A DNA stretch of 15,103 bases from NCBI GenBank assembly GCA_026002305.1, contig BOBI01000043.1:1-15103 (forward strand), in the 5' to 3' direction. Position numbers and translations under genes: made by a program. The notes below the pieces were generated by a model. That model was not told the DNA's origin, ran no database searches, and saw only the letters and a list, made by a program, of their open reading frames with translations. Every line of letters begins with the position of its first letter. Positions within the stretch are counted from its first letter, which is position 1. The stretch comes from Spirochaetia bacterium (lineage in GTDB: Bacteria > Spirochaetota > Spirochaetia > Treponematales > Breznakiellaceae). Positions 6,342 through 14,041 of the stretch are shown here, piece by piece.

Positions 6342-9300
6342 TTACGCTTTTTCCAGGGAAACCAGCCATTTTTCCTCGCCGGCCTCTATTTCTGTTTGGC
6401 CGCTTTTTTGCACCCATTCAACTGTTACGGCGAGGGTTTCGGCGGCGACGTAGTCCTGCATGGAAATCCATGCTTTTTTAAGGCGGTCGCTGCCGTAAAG
6501 CGCAAGGTTTATGCGGTTGCTTACTTCCATGCCCATAACTTTGCGTAAATTTTGCACGCCGCGCACAAGGTCGCGTACATCGCCTTCGCCGGATAGCTCT
6601 TCGGTAATTTCGGTATCGAGGGCAACGGTAAGGCTGCCTTCGTTCAGCACCTTTAGGCCGGTCTTTTCAATGCGCTTTATGTCCAGCTTGTCTAAGGTTA
6701 TGTCTATGTTGCGTCCTCCGGCTTCGATTGAAAGTGTGGAGCCTTCCAGCACGGCTTCTATTTCGGCTCTTGTAAGGGAGGCGATTTTTTCCGATGCCGC
6801 TTTCATGTCCTTGCCAAGCTCTTTGCCAAGCACGCGGAAGTTTGCCTTTGCCTGATACTCAACCAGGTCCTCTTCATTGTCGCCGAAAAGGACCTCCTTT
6901 ACATTTAGCTCCTCGGCAATGATTTCCGACATTTCCACAAGCGCGGCTTTTTCCTCTTTGTTGCGTGTAACCAATTCCACCATGTACAGGGGCTGGCGTA
7001 CTTTGATGTTATGCTGGGAACGTAGCGCGCGGCCAAGGGCAACGGCGTGTTGAACGGCTGACATTCTGAATTCAAGGGCGGCATCAATGCGCGCTTCGTT
7101 AGCAACGGGCCAGTCGCAGAGGTGAACGGAAGCCGGATCGTCGCCGGATCGCAAATTCTGCCAGATTGCGTCGGTGGTAAACGGCATAAAGGGCGCCGCT
7201 ACGGTTATCAGCGTTTTTAGCGCGGCGTTAAGGCAGGCGTAAGCCTCGGCTTTGTCGCCGTCATTTTCGCTGCGCCAGAAACGGCGGCGGCTTCGGCGTA
7301 TATACCAGTTATTCAGATGGCCGATAAAGTCCACGATGGGGTCTACCGAGCGGGAAAGGTCGTAGGCGTCGAGTGCGGCGGTAACTTTTGCTACAAGCGT
7401 CTGGGCCGCCGACAGAATCCACTTATCAAGCGGGTTTGCAGGCAGCGCAGGCGGTGCGGACGCGGTAATCTTATCGATATTGGCATAAGTTACAAAAAAC
7501 GAGTAAGCGTTCCAAAGCGGAAGGATTATGCTTTTAAGCACATCGCGTACGCCATCGTCGCTGTAACGGAGGTCGTCGGCTTTAACAACGGCGCTGTGAA
7601 TAAGGAACAGGCGCAGGGCATCGGCGCCGAACATATTTACCACTATCATTGGGTCGGTATAGTTGTTTTTGCTCTTGCTCATTTTTTGGCCGTCTTCGGC
7701 AAGCACCAAGCCTGAAACAACGCAGTTTTGGAAAGCCGGTTTTTCGAACAGCGCCGCCGCCAAAATCGTAAGCGTGTAAAACCAACCCCGTGTCTGGTCC
7801 AACCCCTCGTTAATAAAGTCCGCAGGAAAATGGTTTTCAAAAAATTCTTTGTTTTCAAACGGATAATGATTCTGCGCGTAAGGCATAGCGCCCGATTCAA
7901 ACCAGCAGTCCAGCACTTCGGAAATCCGGTGCATGACGCCGTTACAATTGGCGCCTGGCGCCTTTGAGCAGGGAATGGTGATGTTATCGACAAAGTGTTT
8001 GTGCAGGTCTGTAACGTCAACGCCGGATAGTTCTTTTAACTCGGCGCGGCTGCCTATACAGATGATTTTGCCGCAATCGGGACAGCGCCAGATGGGCAGC
8101 GGGTTACCCCAGTAGCGGTTGCGGCTTATAGCCCAATCCCGCGCACCCTCCAGCCATTTACCAAACCGGCCGTCCTTTATGTGGTCGGGCACCCATAAAA
8201 TTTGGGCGTTGCAAGCGAGCATTGTCTGTTTAATTTTCTGTACATCGACAAACCACGAACCCACGGCACGGTAAATAAGCGGATGCCCGCAGCGCCAGCA
8301 GTGCGGGTAGGCGTGGAGAATTTGGCCGCGTTTAAACAATTTACCCTCGGCTTTAAGCCTTTCAATAATGTCCTTATCACAGTCCTTTACAAAACGCCCC
8401 GCGTAATCCGGTACATCCGCAGTAAACTTACATTCGGCGTCGATGGGGCAGATCGTGGGCACGCCGGTTCCTTTTAAAATCCGGTTATCATCCTCGCCGA
8501 AACCGGGCGCGGTATGCACAATCCCCGTGCCGTCTTGGGTTGAAACAAAGCCGCCCAGGTAAGTACGGAAAGCATTTTGAGAAGCGGCAGCGGCAAAGTA
8601 GGGAAACAACGGCTCGTATTCAATACCGGCAAGCTCCGCGCCCTTCTTTTTCCATAAGATTTTGTATTGGGCAGGCTCCTTGTAATATGCGTCCAAGCGG
8701 GCTTCGGCAAGGATGTAGTGGTTTTCGCCATCGTCTATACAAACGTAATCGATATCCGGCCCCAAAGTCAGCGCCAAATTCGACGGCAGCGTCCACGGGG
8801 TTGTTGTCCACGCCAATAAGTAGGCGGGGGGCGTTGCGGGGGGCTGGCCACCCGCTTGGGGAGTAGCGGATGACGCCGTAGGCGGCTGGAGCGAGGGGGG
8901 CGCGCCCCCCATCTTATCCCCACCCTCCTTTATCTTAAACCTGATCGTAATTGCCGGATCGTGTACATCTTTGTAGCCGCCAAGGTTGAGTTCGTGGTTG
9001 GACAGCACTGTGGCGCAGCGCGGGCAGTAGGGTAGAATGTAGTGCCCTTCGTAGAGCAGACCTTTTTCCCAGAGGGACTTAATAACCCACCAGATACTTT
9101 CCATATAGTCCGGTTCCAGCGTTTTGTAGTCGTTGTCAAAGTCCACCCACCGGCCAAGCCGCGTGATAATGCGCCGCCACTCTTTCGTATAACGCAACAC
9201 ACTGGCGCGGCAGGCCTCGTTAAAGCGGTCTACGCCGTAATTCTCGATGTCGGTTTTGCTGTTAAGCCCCAGATCCTTTTCGATGAGGTTCTCCACCGGC

Positions 9301-9569
9301 AGCCCGTGGCAGTCCCACCCGAAACGGCGCTCGACATGCTTGCCGCACATGGCCTTAAAGCGCGGAATAATATCCTTGATCGTGCTTGGCACAAAATGCC
9401 CAAAGTGCGGCAGCCCCGTAGCAAACGGAGGGCCGTCATAAAAAACAAAATCGCTTGCCCCCTCGCGCTGGCTTATTGATTTCTTGAAAATATCGTTATC
9501 CTCCCAGAATTTGAGGACGGTTTCCTCCAGTTCCGGAAAGCTCTGTTTTGGGTCTACGGGTTGGTACAT
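6342..9569 (-). CDS. ileS: Isoleucyl-tRNA synthetase, eukaryote-like class
   Basis: Charges tRNA-Ile with isoleucine in the cytoplasm. The 1075-residue class I enzyme shows YDGPPFATGLPHFGH (44-58, the HIGH region), the editing-domain motif AWTTTPWTLPSN (253-264), GTGIVHTAPGFGEDD (347-361), the zinc-type cysteines near 494-499 and KMSKS (629-633). NNWYIRRSRRRFW marks the anticodon-binding domain, and a long C-terminal extension follows. GLPHFGH, in place of the GxIHIGH of the E. coli type, places it in the eukaryote-like class often tolerant to mupirocin. An unusual Pro/Gly/Ala-rich insertion occupies about 216-249. The ATG at 9569 has a good AAGGAG (9580-9585) 10 nt upstream. The gene is convergent with the ECF gene and lies 62 bp after the hexokinase gene on the same strand, so partial co-transcription is possible. 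Confidence 0.97.
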   Translation of the reverse strand: MYQPVDPKQSFPELEETVLKFWEDNDIFKKSISQREGASDFVFYDGPPFATGLPHFGHFVPSTIKDIIPRFKAMCGKHVERRFGWDCHGLPVENLIEKDLGLNSKTDIENYGVDRFNEACRASVLRYTKEWRRIITRLGRWVDFDNDYKTLEPDYMESIWWVIKSLWEKGLLYEGHYILPYCPRCATVLSNHELNLGGYKDVHDPAITIRFKIKEGGDKMGGAPPSLQPPTASSATPQAGGQPPATPPAYLLAWTTTPWTLPSNLALTLGPDIDYVCIDDGENHYILAEARLDAYYKEPAQYKILWKKKGAELAGIEYEPLFPYFAAAASQNAFRTYLGGFVSTQDGTGIVHTAPGFGEDDNRILKGTGVPTICPIDAECKFTADVPDYAGRFVKDCDKDIIERLKAEGKLFKRGQILHAYPHCWRCGHPLIYRAVGSWFVDVQKIKQTMLACNAQILWVPDHIKDGRFGKWLEGARDWAISRNRYWGNPLPIWRCPDCGKIICIGSRAELKELSGVDVTDLHKHFVDNITIPCSKAPGANCNGVMHRISEVLDCWFESGAMPYAQNHYPFENKEFFENHFPADFINEGLDQTRGWFYTLTILAAALFEKPAFQNCVVSGLVLAEDGQKMSKSKNNYTDPMIVVNMFGADALRLFLIHSAVVKADDLRYSDDGVRDVLKSIILPLWNAYSFFVTYANIDKITASAPPALPANPLDKWILSAAQTLVAKVTAALDAYDLSRSVDPIVDFIGHLNNWYIRRSRRRFWRSENDGDKAEAYACLNAALKTLITVAAPFMPFTTDAIWQNLRSGDDPASVHLCDWPVANEARIDAALEFRMSAVQHAVALGRALRSQHNIKVRQPLYMVELVTRNKEEKAALVEMSEIIAEELNVKEVLFGDNEEDLVEYQAKANFRVLGKELGKDMKAASEKIASLTRAEIEAVLEGSTLSIEAGGRNIDITLDKLDIKRIEKTGLKVLNEGSLTVALDTEITEELSGEGDVRDLVRGVQNLRKVMGMEVSNRINLALYGSDRLKKAWISMQDYVAAETLAVTVEWVQKSGQTEIEAGEEKWLVSLEKA
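8823..8924 (-). repeat. In-frame GC-rich insertion within ileS
   Basis: The segment encodes about 34 residues (216-249) rich in Pro, Gly, Ala, Gln and Ser, starting GGDKMGGAPPSLQPP. It sits between IRFKIKE and YLLAWTTTPW, where IleRS proteins usually have only a short linker. The DNA carries a perfect 16-bp palindrome GGGGGGCGCGCCCCCC (8895-8910) and further G6 runs near 8825-8843. It looks like a mobile palindromic repeat that was tolerated in frame, but only this one copy is visible in the window. Confidence 0.55.
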
Positions 9570-9579
9570 GGTTTAGCGG

Positions 9580-9585
9580 CTCCTT
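9580..9585 (-). promoter_or_regulatory. ileS ribosome-binding site
   Basis: AAGGAG on the minus strand, 10 nt before the ATG at 9569. It contrasts with the neighbouring genes that lack any such site and supports a separate leader for ileS. Several A/T-rich -10-like boxes (TATAGT, TATATG) lie in 9610-9625, but none is decisive. Confidence 0.7.
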
Positions 9586-9631
9586 GCATCTAGTCTGTTG
9601 TCCATATATACAGATATACTATAACACAAGG

Positions 9632-10960
9632 CTAAACGGCTGCTACTGCCGCGCCTAACAGCGAAGCCTGCTCCACGCTCTGCAAAATATAACTGCATGG
9701 CTGCCTTGCATTTAGCAAGACGCGCAAATGCGCCTCCAGCGACTGCCGCATAAAATGATATTTCTGAAACGTAGTGCCTTCCACCGCGATAAATGCAGGA
9801 TTTAGCGGATCGCCTCCTGCGTCAATATGGCGCATAACGGCGGCTAATACGCTGCCTGAAATTAAAGCGGCGCGCTCGGTGATAATCGATCCAAGAAAAA
9901 GCACACCGGCGCGCGCGTCGTTTTCGCCGCCGCCAAAAAGACTTCCTATAACGCCTGTATCGTGCAGCGGGTTGCAGAGGAATGTGTTTAAATCTTTTGT
10001 CGCCAGTTCGTCCATTGCAAGCAATTCTTCGCTTTTGTTAAATTTGACAAGACCTTCTTTAACGGCCTTTTTTAAAACAAGCAGGTTTAACGGCCCCAAA
10101 AAAGCGCCCGATACCATTTTTTCCGTCCAAAAAGTTCCGGCGTTTTTCGTTAACCGGTCAAACTCTTTGTCTATGGCGCCCTGATAAGGAATGGCAAATG
10201 TACCGGATTCGCAGACAACAATCTGCGGCTCGTCATTATTTGCAAAACCGGTTTTAGGAATATTTTTTTCCGGGTATGCTATATTCATTCCGGTGCCAAG
10301 AATAAAGCCCACAAAATCGGTCTTACCTCCGTTTACCGCAGCGTTATTCGCCACCGCACAGCCTGTAAGGAGCGTCGCCACCGTGTCGTTTAACAAATGT
10401 ATTTTTTCGGGCGCTTTAATGCAGCGGCGGGCGAGCGCTTCTTTTAAACAACGGCCAAGCGGTTTACCGATTACTTCCGGCTCGTCCACCTCTTTGCCGA
10501 AAGCAAGCGCCGTGCCGTCGCCGTCGCTTTGCATGGCAAGCGAAAACGAAAAACAAAAACCCATGCCGTCTACAGTACCATCCACGGCCTTGAAAACCGG
10601 AACGCAGGCGGCGGCAAGATCGTCAAAAAAGCGCTTTTCGCCAAGCTGCCCGTAGGTGCCGGGCATTGCCGTTTTATGTTCCGATACCACCCGCGCAATG
10701 CCGGACTCGTCGAAATGAACACAGGCCGCCCGTAAATTTGTGCCGCCGGCATCAAGGGCGATAACTGTTTTACCTGCCAAATTGCGGCGGCGCGTTGTAA
10801 TATGCGTTGGAATCATAGGCAAACTTGAGGTACTGCCCGCCAGACCCCGTTCCATATCAATAATATAGGCGCGGATCAACGTTTCCGCATCGCATAAATC
10901 ATAATGAAACCCGTAAAATCGCGCAAAATCCGATAATTCCTGAATTTTTTTTGCCGTCAT
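9632..10960 (-). CDS. hxk: Hexokinase, eukaryote-type family
   Basis: Phosphorylates glucose or related hexoses with ATP at the entry to glycolysis. The 442-residue protein matches the single-unit hexokinase fold: phosphate-binding LDAGGTNLRAA (69-79), a sugar-binding segment GFCFSFSLAM (134-143), the catalytic Asp in LLNDTVATLLTG (D192), the glycine turn FILGTGMN (219-226) and the C-terminal AVEGTTFQKY adenosine region. It is not a ROK-type glucokinase: it is longer, lacks the ROK zinc motif and has the eukaryote-like NDT and SFS signatures. Treponema species are known to use this hexokinase type. The start ATG at 10960 has only a weak GGT-A7 leader. Two TATAAT boxes lie upstream. The gene precedes ileS and follows the outer-membrane protein gene, all on the minus strand. 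Confidence 0.92.
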   Translation of the reverse strand: MTAKKIQELSDFARFYGFHYDLCDAETLIRAYIIDMERGLAGSTSSLPMIPTHITTRRRNLAGKTVIALDAGGTNLRAACVHFDESGIARVVSEHKTAMPGTYGQLGEKRFFDDLAAACVPVFKAVDGTVDGMGFCFSFSLAMQSDGDGTALAFGKEVDEPEVIGKPLGRCLKEALARRCIKAPEKIHLLNDTVATLLTGCAVANNAAVNGGKTDFVGFILGTGMNIAYPEKNIPKTGFANNDEPQIVVCESGTFAIPYQGAIDKEFDRLTKNAGTFWTEKMVSGAFLGPLNLLVLKKAVKEGLVKFNKSEELLAMDELATKDLNTFLCNPLHDTGVIGSLFGGGENDARAGVLFLGSIITERAALISGSVLAAVMRHIDAGGDPLNPAFIAVEGTTFQKYHFMRQSLEAHLRVLLNARQPCSYILQSVEQASLLGAAVAAV

Positions 10961-10974
10961 TTTTTTACCATAAG

Positions 10975-11002
10975 ATTATATACAACCATATATTACATAC
11001 AA
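10975..11002 (-). promoter_or_regulatory. Hexokinase promoter with a very short leader
   Basis: TTGTAT (10997-11002), a 16-bp spacer and a perfect TATAAT (10975-10980) on the minus strand, giving a predicted leader of about 8 nt. A second perfect TATAAT (11006-11011) upstream may be an alternative start. Confidence 0.5.
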
Positions 11003-11044
11003 TAGATTATAATTGAAAAAAAATCAGCGTCTTCTTACACCCCC

Positions 11045-12310
11045 TTAAAACTCAACACCCATGCTTACAGTCCAGAGAAAATTCGAAGCGTTTATATTAT
11101 AACTAACCTTAACGCCAATGGCCGGCACGGCGAATCCGCGCAAAAAAAACCGCAGCGCCGCGCTTGGCCCGTGGTCAAAACTGCCGCCTAAAAGTTCAGA
11201 ATGGGAATAGACAATTTGATACGTTGCCATAGCGGAGACCGTTCCGTATTTTATGCGAAACAGGGCATTTTCAAAACCGGCTTGTAAACCGGCATAACCG
11301 CTTGCCGTAAACCGCCCGGGCAAAATGTCCACACCGGCTGTCGAGGGATCCGCCTCCGTTAACGGCGTTGACGACGGCATCCATAACACGCCCGCTTTCG
11401 CGGTAAAGCGGAAGCCCTCGCGGATAGGCTGCTCCCAGATTGCGTGAAGCGAAAGGCGGTTCACAATGGGCGAGCCGTCCAGCGCCGCATTGATGTTATA
11501 CGCCGCAGTTATGTTACGCTCAGATAACAGCAAGCCATCCCAATCTTTGGTGCGCCACGAAATCTCCTGCCTAACCTCCAGCGCCATTCTGCCGGAATCC
11601 GGTTTTAACATTTCATTGTCCATGGCGCCTAACCACGCGTTATAAAAACGGACTCGCAGTGCGGCGTTAAGATTTTCCGCAAACGGGTAATTGGCGCCCA
11701 ACGCCACACGCAAGGAGTTTATATTGTAACGCCGGTAAACATTTCCGCCACGGTCCTTATGCTCCATATTCTCGTTTTCAAAATTGATGTTTACAGAAAA
11801 TCCGGGAAATTTCCCCGACTCCTTATGCTGATACAATCCCATAACAAACCATGTGCCGTTTTGCGAATAAGTACCGGCAAAAATAGCCCTGTCGTTAATA
11901 CCGAAAGCGTTGCCCTCGTAAACGGCAGCCCCCACCATCCACCCATCGGAATTCCACATCCCGAAAGGGGCCGGAAAAAACGACCATTTATCTTTTACCG
12001 TAACGGACAGGGTTTTACCGGCGCCCGAAGGTGAATCCACTATTTCCACCGATTGAGGATCCAGAATCCCCGTGTCCTCAATAGCGGCGTTCACATCTTT
12101 CAGGTTGATATTTGCCGCATCCTTGCCTCGGAATTTTTCCAAAACCGCCGCGGCAATATGCGGCTTTGTACGGACCAGACCTGTTATTTGTATACCGGTT
12201 ATGATGTTGTCGGACGGCGGTAATTCCGAGTCGGGCGAAGCCCCGGTATTTTCCTGCGCAAACCCAAAAGCCGCCGCAAAAAAAAGAAGTGCAAAACAGA
12301 ACCTCCGCAT
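11045..12310 (-). CDS. Small Omp85-like outer-membrane protein (one POTRA plus beta-barrel)
   Basis: The 421-residue product starts with a signal peptide (MRRFCFALLFFAAAFGFA, likely cleaved before QEN; no lipobox). Residues about 36-110 resemble one POTRA domain: IITGIQITGLVRTKPHIAAA, then a helix pair and TLSVTVKDKW. The remaining 310 residues alternate polar and hydrophobic positions with many aromatics and Gly, as in a beta-barrel, and end in Phe (SMGVEF), the usual outer-membrane C-terminal signal. It fits a minimal BamA/TamA/FhaC-type protein for insertion or export at the outer membrane. The single POTRA makes it distinct from BamA itself; the exact role is unknown. The ATG at 12310 lacks a clear ribosome-binding site. 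An insertion sequence ends only 46 bp upstream and may have replaced or altered its promoter. Confidence 0.75.
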   Translation of the reverse strand: MRRFCFALLFFAAAFGFAQENTGASPDSELPPSDNIITGIQITGLVRTKPHIAAAVLEKFRGKDAANINLKDVNAAIEDTGILDPQSVEIVDSPSGAGKTLSVTVKDKWSFFPAPFGMWNSDGWMVGAAVYEGNAFGINDRAIFAGTYSQNGTWFVMGLYQHKESGKFPGFSVNINFENENMEHKDRGGNVYRRYNINSLRVALGANYPFAENLNAALRVRFYNAWLGAMDNEMLKPDSGRMALEVRQEISWRTKDWDGLLLSERNITAAYNINAALDGSPIVNRLSLHAIWEQPIREGFRFTAKAGVLWMPSSTPLTEADPSTAGVDILPGRFTASGYAGLQAGFENALFRIKYGTVSAMATYQIVYSHSELLGGSFDHGPSAALRFFLRGFAVPAIGVKVSYNINASNFLWTVSMGVEF

Positions 12311-12318
12311 AGGGCTTT

Positions 12319-12324
12319 AGTTTA
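12319..12324 (-). promoter_or_regulatory. Possible -10 box of the outer-membrane protein gene
   Basis: TAAACT on the minus strand, 8 nt before the ATG at 12310. The matching -35 position falls in a T-rich run (about 12340-12348) next to the insertion sequence. This is weak, but it repeats the arrangement of a -10 box close to the start codon seen at other genes. Confidence 0.25.
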
Positions 12325-12356
12325 CCAGCAAATAACCAAAAAAAAAGCCACCGCCT

Positions 12357-12412
12357 TGCCTCATGAAAAATGTTACCGAAAAGAGACCATGCCTTATTTA
12401 GAAAATGTTACC
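12357..12412. repeat. IS left end with two tandem transposase-binding-like units
   Basis: The outer copy (12357-12377) and inner copy (12390-12412) share TGCCTCAT/TGCCTTAT, then a short A-rich part, then AAATGTTACC, with CGAAAAGAGACCA between them. Two repeats per end suggest two transposase-binding sites. Confidence 0.75.
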
Positions 12413-12461
12413 CAAATTAAAATAAAGATACCCGAAGGAGGGTGTCCAAACGGGGTTAAAC

Positions 12462-13685
12462 ATGAAAGAGAAACAGGCGGTAACGAGGGAATATAAATCC
12501 CGTTATCAGAAGGCACGGAAAAAAGACAAGACGGTTTTGCTTAATGAGTTCATCCGGCTGACGGGCTATCAGCGGAAATCCGCCATTCGGGTTTTAAGCC
12601 CACGCCCGGTCAGAGAGGTTTTGATTTATTCCGAGGGGAAGGCGATAAAACTCAAGCCGGTAAAAAGCCAGGCGAACCGCAAGGGGAAGCGGATATATAC
12701 CGACGAGGTCATTGATTGTCTGAGGATGGTCTGGACATTCTTTTGGTACAAGTGCGGGAAAATCCTCGCGCCGTTAATGCGGCAGCAGATGACCTATATC
12801 GCCGCATGGGCGGCCTTCAAAATCACCCCTGAAATCAGGGAAAAGCTCATGAATATAAGCCCGGCGACTATCGACCGGTACCTCAAAAAAGACAAGGACG
12901 CATTGCATCTAAAGGGCAAAAGCTGCACCAAACTGGTCATATCCCTCAAATCACGCATCCCCCTGCGGACTTTTTACTCCGGCGAGGAGCGGAAAACACC
13001 CGGTTTCATCCAAATTGATACGGTTCACCACTGCGGACAGTCCGCTTCAGGCGAATATATCCTTACTCTTACCGCCACTGATATCTTTTCAGGCTGGATT
13101 TTCCTCTACCCCCTGCTTAACAAGGCTTTTTCATGGACTTTCCAGTCTCTCAAGGACATCCTCCGGGTCATTCCTTTTCTCCCCAGGGAGTTTCATAGCG
13201 ATAATGGCTCCGAATTCATCAATACCGCCGTGGAAAAATGGTGTAACGACCCTCAGCATCCCGTCCCCTTTTCCCGCAGCCGCGACCATCAGAAAAACGA
13301 TAATTGCTTCGTCGAGCAGAAAAACGGCACCGTCGTCAGAGAGTATGTCGGTTGTGACCGCCTCTCAGGCACCGAGGAACAAGCCCTCCTGACCGCCATC
13401 TATGCGCCGCTGGTTCCACTCCTCAACTTCTTTATGCCTACCCGGAAACTCAAAAGCAAAACCGGAATCGGTTCCAAAGAAACCAGAGTCTACGACGCAC
13501 CCCGCAGCCCCTTCGCCAGGCTCACTGAATCCGCCGGGCTGTCGCGGCTGTGCAAGGACTCCTTCGCGGCTCAATGCGCCCTTTACAACCCGGTCGAACT
13601 TCAGCACACTGTCAACAAGGCTATCCTGCGCTTGCGCCAGCGGCTCGCCCAATTGAACCGCATCCAGACTCAGGAACAGCTTTAG
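12462..13685 (+). CDS. Transposase with rve (integrase core) DDE domain
   Basis: Catalyses movement of the surrounding insertion sequence. The 407 residues include an N-terminal helical DNA-binding part (Y-Q-KARKKDKTVLLNEF..TGYQRKSAIRVL, 10-45) and the RNase-H-like core with the catalytic triad D186 (FIQIDTVHH), D247 (FHSDNGSEF) and E285 (NDNCFVEQKNG), spaced D-60-D-37-E. All three residues are intact. The C-terminal part is Arg/Gln rich. The ATG at 12462 has GGGG 7 nt upstream and a stronger GAAGGAGGG further away. It resembles the integrase-catalytic-region transposases of unclassified or IS481-like elements; the exact ISfinder family is not certain. The flanking ends match only each other, supporting one complete element. 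Confidence 0.93.
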   Translation: MKEKQAVTREYKSRYQKARKKDKTVLLNEFIRLTGYQRKSAIRVLSPRPVREVLIYSEGKAIKLKPVKSQANRKGKRIYTDEVIDCLRMVWTFFWYKCGKILAPLMRQQMTYIAAWAAFKITPEIREKLMNISPATIDRYLKKDKDALHLKGKSCTKLVISLKSRIPLRTFYSGEERKTPGFIQIDTVHHCGQSASGEYILTLTATDIFSGWIFLYPLLNKAFSWTFQSLKDILRVIPFLPREFHSDNGSEFINTAVEKWCNDPQHPVPFSRSRDHQKNDNCFVEQKNGTVVREYVGCDRLSGTEEQALLTAIYAPLVPLLNFFMPTRKLKSKTGIGSKETRVYDAPRSPFARLTESAGLSRLCKDSFAAQCALYNPVELQHTVNKAILRLRQRLAQLNRIQTQEQL

Positions 13686-13689
13686 CTAC

Positions 13690-13746
13690 GGTAACATTTT
13701 CTAAATGAGGCATGGTCTCTTTTCGGTAATATTTTGAAATGAGGCA
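13690..13746. repeat. IS right end with two tandem units
   Basis: The inner copy (13690-13712) and outer copy (13725-13746) are the reverse complement of the left-end units: GGTAACATTTT or GGTAATATTTT, followed by AAATGAGGCA. They lie 4 bp after the transposase stop codon. Positions 13747-13826 beyond hold no supported gene. Confidence 0.75.
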
Positions 13747-13826
13747 TTTCGGACCGGCCTCCCCAAAGTTTAACATCCCCTGGGCATGGGCCGCCCCCGA
13801 AAGGACAAGCCGGAGTAATATGGGCC

Positions 13827-13855
13827 TTGCGGTTCCCCGCCTTTTGTAGTATGTT
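13827..13855 (+). promoter_or_regulatory. Candidate promoter of the accessory small-gene pair
   Basis: TTGCGG (13827-13832), a 17-bp spacer and TATGTT (13850-13855). The predicted +1 is the A of the ATG at 13862, again without a ribosome-binding site. Match to consensus is moderate. Confidence 0.35.
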
Positions 13856-13861
13856 TTGGGT

Positions 13862-14041
13862 ATGAATAGCTTTGTAAAGGGCATGGGAAGCCTTAATTTG
13901 TTTCCGCCGCCCGCAAAAAAACAGAAAACAACGGCCAATTCGGCGTGGTATGCCGTCGGTAACGCTTTCCGGGCTACCGGAGATTGTATGAGGAAGGCGA
14001 TTAATGCCCAAACTCAGCCCGCAAAACCCGCCTCAAGATAA
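13862..14041 (+). CDS. Small protein of unknown function, 59 aa
   Basis: The product begins MNSFVKGMGSLNLFPPP and ends AKPASR. It is basic, has a short Pro/Lys linker and a central amphipathic stretch (WYAVGNAFRATGDCMRKAI). I do not recognise a named family, but the layout of a hydrophobic N-terminus, a linker and a G-[ND]-x-[FM]-R-x...MRKAI helix looks like small genes found in phage-like accessory regions. The ATG at 13862 is preferred over the in-frame TTG at 13856. Its end overlaps the next gene by 38 nt in another frame, and the ribosome-binding site of that gene lies inside it, which suggests translational coupling. Coding status is supported by this arrangement only. Confidence 0.55.
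   Translation: MNSFVKGMGSLNLFPPPAKKQKTTANSAWYAVGNAFRATGDCMRKAINAQTQPAKPASR

Larger units (their letters stand above)
12357..13746 (+). mobile_element. Complete insertion sequence, 1390 bp, with rve-type transposase
   Basis: Bounded by inverted ends reading TGCCTCAT (12357-12364) and ATGAGGCA (13739-13746), giving the TG...CA termini usual for this transposase fold. Inside the ends a 42-bp block pairs 40 of 42 bases: 12371-12412 against 13690-13731. Each end carries two tandem copies of a 21-23 bp unit (left 12357-12377 and 12390-12412; right 13690-13712 and 13725-13746) separated by about 12 bp. One intact transposase gene fills the interior. No target-site duplication is visible in the flanks. 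Both ends and the gene are intact, so it may be active. Confidence 0.85.

Noticed and set aside
12347..13756. Target-site duplication around the insertion sequence
   Set aside because: The bases directly outside 12357 and 13746 do not match each other at any length from 2 to 10.
13786..13818. Ten-codon frame reading MGRPRKDKPE
   Set aside because: It resembles the start of phage terminase small subunits or AT-hook proteins but stops at once; too short to support, possibly a remnant.
13682..14011. Minus-strand frames of about 105-109 codons next to the IS right end
   Set aside because: They run across the IS end and antisense to the small accessory gene, without ribosome-binding sites or family resemblance.
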